Below, piece by piece: positions 33,345 to 45,900 of a stretch of 64,000 bases of DNA (position 1 is the stretch's first letter; each line of letters opens with the position of its first letter). The position numbers and the translations under genes are program-made. Location: assembly GCF_019097595.1 (NCBI RefSeq), contig NC_080726.1, positions 14,786,705 through 14,850,704 on the forward strand. The letters run 5' to 3'. The DNA is from Hemibagrus wyckioides. Lineage: Eukaryota > Chordata > Actinopteri > Siluriformes > Bagridae. The notes under the pieces are model-generated. The model was not told where the DNA came from, searched no databases, and saw nothing but the letters and a program-made list of their open reading frames with translations.

Positions 33345-34015
33345 ACACAGATAAGCCATGACATTATGAGCACTGAGAGGTGAAGTGAGTAAGGCTGATG
33401 ATCTCCTCATCATGGTACCTGTTAGTGGGTGGGATATATTATACAGCAAGTCAACATTTTGTCCTCAAAGTTGATGTGTTAGAAGCAGGAAAAATGGGCA
33501 ACCTTAAGGATTTGAGCGAGTTTGACAAGGGACAAATTGTGATGGCTAGACGACTGGATCAGAGTGTCTCCAAAACTGCAGCTCTTGTGGGGTGTTCCTG
33601 GTCTGCAGTGGTCAGTATCTGTCAAAAGTGGTCCAAGGAAGAAACAGTGATGAACTGGCGACAGGGTCTGGTCAAGGTTCATTGATGCACGCGGGGAGTG
33701 AAGGCTGGCCCGTGTGATCCGATCTAACAGATGAGCTACTGTTGCTCAAACTGCTGAAGAAGTTAATGCTGGTTCTGATAGAAAGGTGTCAGAATACACA
33801 GTGCATCACAGTTTGTTGTGTATGGAGCTGCATAACTGCAGACCAGTCAGGGTGTCCATGCTGATCCCCGTGCACCGCTGAAAATGGCAACAATGGGCAC
33901 ATGAGCATCAGAACTGGACCAGATACCACCGCACACCTTCAGGGATCTAGTGGAGTCCATATGTCAAAAGGGGGACCAACAATATATTAGGCAGGTGGCC
34001 ATAATGTTATGCCTG
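33345..34015 (+). mobile_element. Degenerate Tc1-like transposon
   Basis: The ends are inverted copies (GCCATGACATTATGAGCAC near 33356, GGCCATAATGTTATGCC near 33996). A plus-strand frame at 33479-33685 ([29 protein letters not shown]...) is the N-terminal helix-turn-helix of a Tc1 transposase. Further pieces follow in other frames: a VAQTAEEVNAGSDRKVSEYTVH-like stretch near 33740-33805 and a HEHQNWT-like stretch near 33900. The catalytic domain is missing and several frameshifts are visible. A smaller copy lies at 14560-14806. Confidence 0.85.
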
Positions 34016-35306
34016 AATCAATGCCACCAGAAAGAATTAGACACAATTAATTTTAGAGGTGTTAATGTCACCTATGTGGCATGTCCTTGAACTGGGACTG
34101 GGGAAGAAACCCTTGAAGAACTGGAAGAACTGGGAGACTCTACACACAGGTTGGAGGCAGAAAATAAACCCCAACCCCGGAGGTGAGAGGTAAACGTGCT
34201 AAACGTGTAAATTGCTCATTTAGAAATGTTAAGTAGGCCATTGTGAGTTAACTATTGTGTATTTGTTAACTGGTATGCTTAAAAAAAATCCCAACCCATT
34301 TATAAGCAAAATGCAGCTATCATCAGATAAAAAAAACAACAACAAACATTTATTTAATTGTTCCTTATGATGGCTTAAAATATTTTTGTAAGTTTTATTA
34401 AATCCAGTGTTTTAAAAAAATGCCTACATTTTATTTTTACTACAGAAACTGCTAGCCTGGTGTTTTTTAAGCATGTATAAAAGCCTCTTTTGTTATGTTA
34501 CTGATCCTGAAAGTTTCGCTTCCTATTTAGTTTAGCCAACAGAGAAAACCGTGCACGTGCCGAAATCTCACCCCATCCCTACTCCCTACTCACTACAATC
34601 AGAAATAAAGTGCATTATAGGTGTTGAGCATTGTTTAGTCCACGTTATTAATCCACTAACCTACTGAAATACATTGTGGGATTTCAGTTTCGCACAGAAT
34701 ATTCAGCGTTATGAACAATAACCTGGAAAATAAAATCCCTAACAAGTCAACTATACAGAGTGGTTTTGGACAAATCCCTGGATTGGAGGACGTCGACTAT
34801 GACCCATTTGGGCCACCGTAGTGAAAATGTACTCGTGGTTTTAGGACGATATGTAAGACATATTTGTTTTGTAGTTTGCGCGTGCGATGGTTTGAAGATC
34901 AGTCAGGGGGAGGCGGTCATTTTATTTACTAGTGACGTCACAGTCGTCGCCAACCTGTGTGTCGGACATATTGCAGTTTTCAGGACTTAGTTATGAGAGA
35001 AACAGATGATGAGTGGACACAAGAGCTGCACTTTTAACTTCTTTATAAGTCAGGTGATTTGTTTAGGGTGGAATTAATGCACACTTTTATAGAGTTTATT
35101 GGTGAAAATTGAAGTGAAAGAGGGATTTGAGAGAGAGAGCTCCATCTCTCCGCTGCAGTGTTTCGGAGCACGGAATGGATTTCCACTTGTGTTTACACGG
35201 AAACCTGCGCAGTGAACAAAGAGGACAGAGAGAGAAAGCAGCGCTGAGAGCAGAGAGGACTTGTTTCTAAAACATCTGTGTGTGTGTGATCCTGGAGACT
35301 TACACT
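34016..35306. promoter_or_regulatory. tp53i13 upstream region with palindromic CRE
   Basis: A perfect TGACGTCA lies at 34933-34940 within GTGACGTCAC, in CpG-containing sequence (34870-34975), about 370 bases before the tp53i13 start codon. The leader 35100-35306 is purine-rich. GGACTTGTTT at 35257-35266 fits a p53 half-site; the adjoining sequence does not give a clean second half. AGTTTCGCTTCC near 34512 resembles part of an interferon-response element. 34016-34500 is A/T-rich with nothing recognised. Confidence 0.45.
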
Positions 35307-35739
35307 ATGAGGCTCAGAGCTGAGGGGTTGATGTGGGGACTGGGGTTACTCTGTATGAGTACATGCCTCTCAGGACTCAGTCCTCACTGCGACACCGGCA
35401 AGGTAACCATAACAAGTCAAAATATTCTCCATTTAAAGCGTTGAAGTGAACATAAGTCTTTATTTAGTCTCTTAAATTGAGTTATGGAGTTAAAGCTTAT
35501 TCTCAAATGTCACACAAAGGCAAAGCTCGAGATAGACCTCCCTCATCCAGATGAGTTTCTGTGCCCGAAGCTGAGTCCAGTAAGTCCAGTCCCGGTGAGT
35601 CACACTGCTTTCTGTGGTCATTCATCTATATAGCTGCTGTACACTGAAACTAAATATCATTTCTCCTGAAGCATTACGCAACACTACGAAGTGTGCAGTT
35701 CACAACAGTGCTGGAAAGTAAATAAACAGAACATGGGAT

Positions 35740-35792
<53 letters not shown>

Positions 35793-38700
35793 CTATATTG
35801 GCAAAAGTTTTGAGACACCCCTTCAAATCATTGAATTCAGGTGTTGTTTTTCAGGAGTTGTGCTCGGCCCCTTAGTTCCAGTGAAAGGAACTCTTAATGC
35901 TTCAGCAAACCGAGACAATTTTGGACAATTTCATGCTCCAAACTTTGTGGGAACATTAAGAGTTCCTTTCACTGAAACTAAGGGGCCAAGTCCAACCCCT
36001 GAATTCAACAGTTTGGAGGGGTGTCCCAAAGCAAGAAAGATAGATAGATGGATAGATAGATACAACTTTATTATTGCAAAGTACAGGTACATAGCAACGA
36101 AATGGCATTTAGCATCTAACAGAAGTGCAGATAAATATGTAAACTGTAGACTATTGTATATATAAACAATAAGTATAGCAGCAAAATTGGTAGCAGAATT
36201 GAATTCTATAATAAAAAGTGTCTGATGGAGCTTAGTACGGTGCATTAGGATTAAGTCATAATGGGTTAGGTGTTTGACTAGTCTAGGTAAGCCATTAGGA
36301 GGCAGAGGAGTGTTGATTAATCTGTCACGGAGTCTGCTGGTGGTGGCTCGGATGCTCCTGTACCTTCTGTCAGATTAAAAGAGAGTGAAGAGTCCATTAG
36401 GACTCTGAATGCTGAACACTGTTGCTGTATGAACATCTTCATAACATCGTCACCTCAGTAACTTATCATAACCACACTGACGGATTCATCGCTACACCTC
36501 AGGTTATGGTTTCAGTTTGAAGTGTTCAGTCTATTTTGAAATCTGTCACAGTTTTATGGAATCACAGGCTGGTGTTGAAAATTAAAGGAAAAGTTTAAGA
36601 GGAAATATTTGTATGGAATTCACATTGCATGTCCTTGTAGTACAAGACTACATAACACAAATAAACAGAAGCAAAAAAACAAAAAACAAAAAAAAACAAT
36701 TTTTTTTTTCTTTAGAACGTCTTTTTCTGTAAAATCTCATACATTAGGTCTCATTTATCTCTTACTAAAGTTTTGTGGAAATGTTTGAATAAGCCAAATG
36801 AAACTAAAAGGGTTTTATTCTGGAAAAGCTGTTACAGAAAAGCTGATTTTGAAGTGTGAAGCGTGACACAGCTCATTTGCATGTAGTGACACCAAAACAA
36901 AAATAGTTCATATCCATACAGCTTCAAGCGCACAACCAGAAGACAGAAATATGACGGTACATATACTTAACAATGTATAACATTAATATTAATTATTGAG
37001 TGCTAAATCTGTGCAGACTGACTGGTTAATTCTACGTTTATACAGCACCAATTCTTTTGTCATAATTGAACAATTAATAAAATCTCATTATCCATGCTCA
37101 CCCTGAGATTATAGGTTTCCTTTTGAGTCTTGTTCCTCTTAAGGTTATTTCTTTGTGTTGTTTCAGGGAGTTTTTTTCCTTACCACTGACTTGCTCATTT
37201 GGCATCCAAATTAGAATTATTATTAAAATAAAATTTGATTCAAATTTCTGAGCTCTGAATATGGACCAAAAACTAATCAATACTGACTCTTTATTTGTAT
37301 TAATAGCTGGGTCTCTATACAGGGTCGAATAACACTATTTGAAACCAATGTAGACACTTACGTAATCTGTAGACTACCCTAGGCAGATAGGTCGAAATAC
37401 AATATGGAAAAATATTATGGCATTGCCACAAGATCAGTACTTGTGGGTGTTGGAAGGCAGCTGTATGTTGTACATCTCTAACATCTGTGTCAGTCAAGTC
37501 CATAACACCTGATCCATGTCATAAAATACACCATTGAATCATATTGTCAAAAAAGTCAATCTGATCTGCTACCAATTCATCACTCAATTCCATGTACAGG
37601 AAAAAGTCTTGTGAAACTGAAAGTTATGTACCAATCTAGTCCATGTAGAGAATCTCAGTACACAAGTGTGAACATGTCTAGCTTCATGAACCTTGTCCTC
37701 TATTAGGAATTTGACCTAATTTGTTATCTTCCCTCTTGTGTTGCAGCAGCTCCTTGATGTTTCCACCAAATATTCTCCACAGGTAAAACATTCACCACTC
37801 AGTGTTTAATTAACTTCCTTTCCATATGAGTGTTTTTCCACTCACACCCTGAGATATAGTAGTACATCAAATGTTGACTTTACAATCAAGCTCACTCACT
37901 TTCTTGATCCTAGGCGATATGTTTGATCTAATAATTTTTTTGGGGAAAAAAGCAAAAACATCCACGTCAGACAGAGGCCTGTTAAACATGTCATGGATCC
38001 CAGCTTGAAATGGCCAACACACTCACCTGTGGCTACTTTTTTCTAGATATGGACAAAAACACTTACCATTGTATGCATGTGAGCCATAAAGGTGCTAGAA
38101 ATGAGCAAATGCTCAATGAGTGAAAGCTTAAACTGTCAAAACAACCCAGACCTACAAGTTATAGTGTATAAGATATAGCAAAAAAGTTGAAAAAAGAAGT
38201 TAGATTGCTTTTAATTATGTATTCAGCTTTGCCAGAAGCATCAGTGCATGCTAAAACAAATAGATAACTGGTCCTGAATCCTGTTTTATCTTTTCAGCCC
38301 GCTGAACATGTCTGCATGGATTTACCCATAACTTATAATCACACAATCCCCAACAGGTAGGTCTGTCCACACACTGGGCTGCTGCGTTCTCAGGGTTTTG
38401 GGGTTCATCATTTATTAAAAGTATTTTGCATAACCCTCTTTCTAACAGGGAGACCAGGACAAAATGCACATCTGTTGAAGTAGCTTGTAAAAGTTGAAGT
38501 TTACTTGGTTATTCTTATTGAAGACAAACTTTTGTGTAAATTTTGTATGGGTTTTTTTTTAAATAATATTTTAACCTGATTTCTCCGTACAAAAACGCCA
38601 TAAGAGATGGCATTAATTACATACACACTGCTGAGGAGACACTGTGATGGCTTTAAAAACAGGTTCTAATTTTTAGAGTTGTAGAATTAAATAAATTTGA

Positions 38701-41700
38701 CAAAATAAACAAAAAAATTCTCTCTGTAGCGAGGTCGTGTGTGTGGAGTATTTCATGTTGTGTGTGTTGGTTTGTCTCCAGTGGAGCTCACAGGCCTGTA
38801 GGAGCACAGAGTGGAGAGTATCTGTACTGCCCTCCTCAGCGCTGGATAAACAACCTGAAGGTAAACTCCAGTTAAAAGAATCTCACCTGATCCAGCACAC
38901 AACTGGTTATTCCACACTAGCTCTTGAGTGTGGAACAAGCCCTTTTAAGGACAGTAACAAGACTTTCTCCGAAGTAGGGCTGTCATTTTAAAGGAAGATT
39001 ATCCAGAGGCTCTGAGGAATAGAGGGGGATGTTAATGAGGGTGTTTGTCACCTTGTTGGCTGCAGTTGAGGCAAGGGTGTTGCTGGTGGGTAGATGGGGG
39101 TTTCTGATCACTGGGTTGGTGTCAACAGTTGAAGACTAAGGGAGAGGTGTCAGGTCTGATGAATAACAAGTTAAACTTGTTTGGCCTTTTCTTGACTTCT
39201 CCCCGGCCTGGTATGATAATGTCTTCCCCATTCCTACCAGAAATGTCACCCCTTTCTCTCCCAGTTACCGTTCTGGTTACAAAGGCCCTGTTTTCCAATC
39301 AAGGAGTATCTTATTCTTGTCAGGTGTAGATGGATAGATGGATGGATGGACGGGCGGGCGGGCCGGTTGGGTGGGTGGGTGTCTGGAGGGAGGGAGGGAG
39401 GGAGTAAGATGGAGGTTTCTGGAATTTCACAGGGGAGGAAGGGCAGTGAAGCTGTGAGTGTCCTTTAACATAGACATGGTGTTCCTCATGTTACATTGTG
39501 TTACATATTGTGTGAACTTTGACATAGTGGAGGAAGGAAGAGTATACCCAAACCCCAGCCTATATTAAACAAACCATGGATCAGTAAACAGGAGGGAAAA
39601 AAACACATGATCACCAACAAACAGCCAATCAGGATAAGAAGGCATTTCAACATGCTTATCCATTATATTGGCTTCTCTCACCCTCTGAACCTGCCTGATT
39701 TGTCCTGATGCTCCACTTCTGCTTGGAGGTTTTTTTTTTTTTTTTTTGCACTTGTACTCATCCTGCTCTCGATGGTCCCACATGGATACTGTAAAGAACT
39801 GCACTTCCCAAGGACCGTTTGAGCCTTGCCTCTTTGGATAATCTCTCCTGGGTACTGTGTCAGTGTTCTCATTAACACACAGACATTTTGGCCTGGAATG
39901 TATTTTAAGGCCTGTGGATTTGAATGAAGAATTAAACAGGCGGGGGGGATTGCAATTTGCTTGAATTTTGCGTTTCAAAACATCCACAAAATTGCTGTAA
40001 CTTTAAAAGAAAAAACTTGTTTTATGCAAAAGAAAAAAAAAATTATGATGATTTTCAGGTTATGTGTGCTCATGTATTTTATCAGGGGTTTTGCTCCCAC
40101 CATCTCAGTCTTTATATCTGATGAAAGAGAAGTTTATGTTTAGTCGACTTTGTAAAGTCTCCTGTATCAGTGTATGTGACAAAAAATACTATGGAATGAT
40201 TCTGACTGTTTTTAGGACTTCAGTGTTAGATTTGGACTGATTTTAGTTTCCTGATTTGTTTTCAATATTATTTCTAATACATTATATTGTAAGCAACAGA
40301 AATGATGTTTGTGCATAATAGAAATAAAAATGTGACAAATGCATATATGTGGCAAGAACTGGTGTGAAATTGTAATTACCTCCTCTTTTCCACAGGATGG
40401 CGCCACAGCACTCCTGTTTCACCCCTGTGCTTCGGAGGATGCTCGCAGGAGTCTGGCTGCGGTGGCTCACTCCTGTCTGCCTCACTTTATCCTCACAGCT
40501 CATCCTCAACTCAACCAGCACAGAGTGAGTCAATGCTTCACACCACCACCACCCATTTAATACAGCTTAAAGACCGCTTCAGGAATGAGGACACAAATAA
40601 ATGTGCATATATGCAGTGAGGTTTGACTGTGATTAGTGCTAATCAGCACAGCAGTAGGGCAAAAACGACATGTTAAGTGACTTGAAAACAGTGCACATTG
40701 TATGTCATTGTTGACAGTGCACATTGTATGTCATTAATCAGTATTAAGAGTCTACAAAGACTATAAAATAACTTTTTTAAACATTATTAACTTTGAAACA
40801 AAGGTATATTTTACGGTGAGGAATAAAGGTACTGACTGAAGCATAACATAACATATAACATATAACTTACTGACATGTAATGCATGAAGCAGAATACTTA
40901 AAATACAAAAGCAAACGTCTTTAGGATTTAAATTCAGTTAAAATGAAGGAGAAGCCAAATCGAATGGAGAGGAGTTTTTGTATAACAGTGTGTGTATAAT
41001 TCCTGTTTACTCTCATATTATCCACCGTTACGCATGTGAGGACTATAATTACAAGGCTGTTTACAGTTGATTTCTTATTTCCTCTAAGCCGTTTGCATTG
41101 GTCTCCTGGGGTCACACGCTAGAGATGTCCCACGTCACCACAGCAGGAGTGTGTGAGTGGTTACTCACATTTTCCTCCAACTTTAACCAAACAACAGCAA
41201 GCCAAAGCCAAAATTACAACCTGTATTTAACAAAAGCTGCCCCTGTGGACCGTGTGCTGGATACTTCTGTGAAGGTCAGTGATCACAAGCTGCTCCAAAC
41301 ACGGTTAAGGAAAGGCACAGATTATATATAGATGTACAATATATGCAAGTATTACAATGTATTGTTAATATTTGTCTATTATTTTGCCAGTCTCTGAAAG
41401 CGTGCTGTGTGGAGGCTCTGTCTGCGTACGAGGCTACTTCGAGAGCGAGAAAGAGCCGATCTGTACTGCAGCCCGCAAAAGGAAAAATGGAGATAGAAAA
41501 AGTGAAACACTCTGAAAATCCTTCAGCTATCAGCTCGAAGCCTGACACACTAAATCTAACACACACACAGCCATTGAACAATAGTGAGAGTAAAGATTCA
41601 ATATCTACAGGCCCTCATGGCCATGTCAGAGCCGATCTCCACACTGAGGAACGTGCTGGTGGTGTTGTGGAAACGAACGCAAAGACGTCATCCACACAGA

Positions 41701-42272
41701 CGGGTGATGTAACGGTTAAGCTGCATGATTCTCAGCTTGATGTGAAGTCTCCGAAGAAGAGCATCACCGTGGCTGCGGGGAAGCAGCGCATTAAGACTGA
41801 TGTAGTTGAGCTGAGTGGAGGACGAGGCTGTGCAGATCCGAGGCACTGCGGACCTCCCGATGTGGCCACTGCAGTGATTGGAGGACCGCTGAGAGGACGC
41901 AAGATGATCGTCCAGCGCACCAATGAGGCGGTGTGGGCGGCGGCAGCGCTGGGCTTCCTCCTGGTGCTGCTCACGCTTTCAGTGCTCCATACACGACTGT
42001 ACCGGAACTGCCGTGCACCATCCAGTCTGTACTGGCGCGAGAGCCAGCAGGACTATGAGAGTGTGGCAGGTATGGCTTTAGAAATCAAATTCACCTGTAC
42101 ATTTAGGACTGATATATTTAGCCTTTTAGGGATTTGGAAACATTATATTTTATACCTTCTTATAGCCTTCATAGCATAATGATAAGTATTAATTTTTTTT
42201 TTACTAGATCTTCATTAAAGATTAGAGAACCTCTTCTTCCTCTTTGTCTTCTTCTTCTTCTTCTTCTTCTTC

Positions 42273-42321
<49 letters not shown>

Positions 42322-42961
42322 AGTTCACCTATTATTAAAAAGATGCTTGATGGGGAAATGCATGTATTTGCTTTTAGTACTTTTGAATTCATAAACCTTC
42401 ATCCTGTGAGAAACCAAGAGGATTGTGGGATTGTGGTCTCTTACTTCCATTGAAAATGGAGGATCTTTTTATTTTTTTAAATGTTACTTGAAAATCTGGT
42501 AAAATTCAGCTTTATATCTCCTGCTCAGATTGTTAGCATCTCTGCTCATGTGTGAGCCAAATAAAAAAAATGTGCTGAATATTTTATAGAAGTGTGTATA
42601 TACTCAAAGCCTCTATGCATGCTCTATTAATAAAAAATAAACTTGCAAGATAAAATGAGATGGTTACTTTGCCACCTTCAACGGTGTACACAGAATGAAA
42701 TGCTTTCTCATTTCTCTCAGTCCTAATGCATTTAGCTAGTCTTGCTTTTCGTTTGAAGATTAAGATCATAAATGAAATGTAAGCTTTGGCAGCTTTAAAT
42801 AAAATGCTCTCCAATAAGGTAAAGCTGTAACCGGTGGTTTTTGTGTTGCAGACATCATTCGCAGGAGGCTGAGGATGGTGGGCAGGAGGAAGAGGAGAGC
42901 GAGCCAGAGCAGGCGGCAGGAGTGTCCTTTACTCTCCGACTCCAGCTCTGATGATGACTGA
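35307..42961 (+). CDS. tp53i13: TP53I13, p53-inducible membrane protein
   Basis: TP53I13 (tumour protein p53-inducible protein 13) is a poorly studied growth-suppressive membrane protein. Exons: 35307-35402, 35520-35594, 37747-37782, 38298-38356, 38782-38860, 40396-40524, 41089-41274, 41391-42069, 42852-42961; they join to 482 aa (human about 393). There is an N-terminal signal peptide (about residues 1-24), a conserved extracellular part (LLFHPCASEDARRSLAAVAHSCLP; VSWGHTLEMSHVTTAGVCEWL), and a long low-conservation stretch. One transmembrane segment follows at about 400-421 (VWAAAALGFLLVLLTLSVLHTRLYR), then a short cytoplasmic tail (SLYWRESQQDYESVADIIRRRLR) ending in basic residues and an acidic SDSSSDDD. 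These match the human protein in order. Exon 2 has a competing donor at 35579/35580 (GTAAGT), so 5 codons there are uncertain; the acceptors of exons 2 and 3 are also ambiguous. Confidence 0.88.
35738..35791. repeat. (GATA)n microsatellite
   Basis: About 13 GATA units, directly beside the fold-back element; a second short GATA run follows that element at about 36037-36062. Confidence 0.95.
35793..36030. mobile_element. Fold-back element built from a Tc1 transposase fragment
   Basis: Arms 35866-35899 and 35954-35987 (34 bases each) are reverse complements with one mismatch, around a 54-base loop. The outer parts also pair: GACACCCCTTCAAATC near 35814 with the GGAGGGGTGTCCC region near 36017, and ATTGAATTCAGGTG with CCTGAATTCAAC. 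The loop and one arm encode text of a fish Tc1 transposase catalytic domain (VPVKGTLNAS, then NFGQFHAPNFVGT, degraded). It sits between two GATA tracts in tp53i13 intron 2. Confidence 0.85.
36050..36370. repeat. Interspersed retroelement-like repeat
   Basis: Begins at the GATA tract with CAACTTTATTATTGCAAAG and contains GTCACGGAGTCTGCTGGTGGTGGC and CGGATGCTCCTGTACC near 36326-36364. Text of this kind is typical of the antisense 3' part of fish LINEs that end in GATA-like tails. No coding frame survives intact. Confidence 0.45.
37060..37275. repeat. Common fish interspersed repeat, fragment
   Basis: Contains TTGAGTCTTGTTCCTCTTAAGG and TTTCAGGGAGTTTTTTTCCTTACC near 37121-37183, close to a widespread fish repeat ('cagggagtttttccttgccac'). 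Non-coding, in tp53i13 intron 2. Confidence 0.45.
39335..39405 (+). repeat. G-rich tandem tracts with G-quadruplex potential
   Basis: GATG repeats run into three successive G3 tracts: GGGCGGGCGGG (39352-39362), GGGTGGGTGGG (39369-39379) and GGGAGGGAGGGAGGG (39388-39402). Each G3 run with spacers of 1 to 8 bases meets the usual G4 rule. It lies on the sense strand of tp53i13 intron 5, so it could also form in RNA. Confidence 0.8.
42247..42321. repeat. (CTT)n followed by (ATT)n microsatellite
   Basis: A CTT block and then an ATT block of about 45 bases in the last intron of tp53i13. Confidence 0.95.
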
Positions 42962-45900
42962 CTCGCTGCATGGGCGTGTTAGTGAGGAGTATGGTCTCTC
43001 TTCATTGACTAAAACGGAGTCTGTATTTTATAGCACTGCAGTTCCTTGTGGAGCACCAAGTTAATCACATGACCTCAAGCAGGGGTTTTCTTTCCAAGTC
43101 TATAAACATGTATTCTGTTACTTTATTTAGTTGTGTTTTTAAAGGTACCATGTCTCAACAATGCATTCACCCCTAAAGATTATTTTTCTTGGTGCTGTAT
43201 TGCAACATCAGAATTTTCTTTTGTTCTCCTGCTGACGTGACTCTCTAAAGACACAGCATAATTCATTTGAAGTAAAAGTAAACTGCTTAATTTGCATTAG
43301 TAATAAGTATTCACCCCCCTCGTTGTGAATTTCTAGCAATGACAGATTTCACAGATTTCTCTAAGAATATTGTACACATTTATTTAGCCAGTTTCCTCCA
43401 TTCCTCAATGCAGATTTTCTCCAAGTCTCTCATATTAGATGGAGAATGTTGGTGGATAGCAGTTAACAGGGCACGCAACAGATTTTCTGTTGAATTGAAT
43501 TCAACTCCAAAACATAAACCATGTCCTGTTGGAATTTATATTAACCCTGAGTCCAGATGTCATGAAGCAGGACAAATCTGATCAGCCATTATAGCTGTGA
43601 GACCTGCCAAAGTCAGATATATTTGTTGTGCATGCTGTTTTTAGGCTTTGTATTTATTTGTTTGTTTAAATAATTTTGAGCATATCTAAATACTTAGAGA
43701 GTCCCATGAAATTTATGTATCTAATATACGAAAATTCAATGTTGCAATATAGCAGGGGGTGATGGATATGTATATTGAGAGACATGAAAAATATTTGCAC
43801 AGTATAATGTAAAAGAATGAAGGAGAAAGCAAATGTATTACTGCTTCCATGCAGATCCCATATATAGTATGAAAAATGAACCAGTGCAGTATGCTTTTAA
43901 AGTGTTTTTTTTATGTTTATGTTGCATTTAAAGGGTTTCTAGTTTCTGTAATAATCAAAGAATTACCTTTTTTTAATACGAGTCTTCTGTTTACATTGTC
44001 GAAGAAATTGGTTCTTTCTTCAACAGGAAGAGAACTGATCAGCTCAGCTCAGTTCCCTTCCTTAAAAGTCTATTTGAGGCATGTGTAGAGTAGATTCAGA
44101 GCTGTAGTCCAGGGACAGGCCAGGCTTATCAGTGTTTACAAATACAAGTTATCTTGAAGGCATCAAGAAAAAAATAATTCTAGTAAAATATTTTGGAGAA
44201 ATTCTGTTCTAAATTGCTCTGATTTTCCACAAACTGTGATGTTTTCGATTGTTTCCTGTTTCCTATGGAGTATAAATGTAAAGTCATGGATATCGAAATA
44301 AATATGCAATGACCAATATCATTAATCGCAATCTGTACAATAATAAAAGAAGTTTTTCTTTGAAATCTTTCTTGAAAATGTAACTAAAGAGAATGGATGA
44401 GCGACAGAATCTTTTAGCCCATAACTTTCGCCAGGAGGTTTAGACTTGGCTGTAAATGGATCCTTAAGGGATATTACTCAAAACAGACATTAAAAAACAA
44501 TTTCAGCCCAGAAATTTGTGTTGGGCAATGTTCGTCTCATTCTCTGGAGCCCTTCTGAAAGACTGTGTTCTGGCTTGAAAAGGGAAGTCACGTACATCAA
44601 CCTAATGAGAATATATACAGGAACTGAGCCTTACGTGTCCGTGGAGGAGGATGCGAGATCCTTCTACAGCTTTGTTATTCATTACAGGAGGTGCTTCGCG
44701 TTGTTCTTTTCCACAAGAAGCTTCACCTCTTAATTGTATGGATGCCGATGCTCTTTCAGGTTTACGGTGTACATTAAAGAGATCCAGATGTCCGACACTC
44801 TGCAGAAATGTGGCTGATTCTGCTGGTGATTATGTGTATTATGGTAATCTCACACTAGTTTCTGGGTGGTGAAAGCTGAGCAATAGACATTTTATCCTTG
44901 AGGAATGGCGGATGGACCAATACATCTTACAAAAGATTGTACAACATGCAACTTCTATGAAAAATACAGCTATTTAATATCTGAAAGGGATTTAGAAATA
45001 TGTAATAATGGCCTTTTGCAATCTGAGCATGATGTACAACACCGTTGTTGTTATTATTATTATTATTACTATTAGAAGTGATAAAGATCCACCTTCCAGC
45101 CTTTCAAAACAAACAATCCTCTGAATCTCAGCGGTAATCTGTATGTTCTTGGGCAAGTGTGAGTGTATGTGTTCTGGATGCTGTTTGTGATTCTCACAGC
45201 ATTGTGCAACAGAAGCAAAATAATAAATACAGTGCAATATGTGGCTCATTTGCCTTAGGCTTCACATTGTGAAACTGTTGTAGCAAATAAGAGAGGGACG
45301 GAAACAATATGACAAACTATGAGGATTGCACTCCATCAACAGCTGTTACATTATATTATCTAGTCACGCTACTTAATGACTTGCGTTCTCAGCTGCAGGA
45401 CAGATGATATACGGCTAGGTATTGTTTTGCTCAGAGCAACTCTCCATCCATGTTAAAATATTTAACAAAGTTTGAATCAGCTAAATGGTATGTTCATGGC
45501 GCATCTATGTAAGCCTGTAATGTCTGCCACCCCTACATTTACATTCCCAATGTGCCACTTTCACACCATTTTACAGTCTGAATAACAGCCCATAATTCCA
45601 GTAGGGTTTTTATGTTAAATTCTTTCATACACGATATCCACTTTCTATAGATGTAGCCATACCAAGGAATAATAAGAGCTGAAATGGTTTGAGGCTTTTT
45701 CCCCCCAGATCTGAGAGCGAGCCTGAGGCTGGCAGAACCTGAATGTGAAATAAAATATTAGTACAGCAGCATCCTGTTAGATTTACATCTATGTGGAAAA
45801 TGATTTGCTCTCTGGATATTTTCTTTCTAGCAGAAGTTTTTCGGCTTTCTCTGTTTGATTTATACGATGTGGACAGTCTATAGACTAAGGTTCTACAGCA

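Noticed and set aside
33398..33685. 95-aa frame considered as an intact transposase
   Set aside because: Only the N-terminal helix-turn-helix is left; later parts are in other frames and the catalytic domain is missing.
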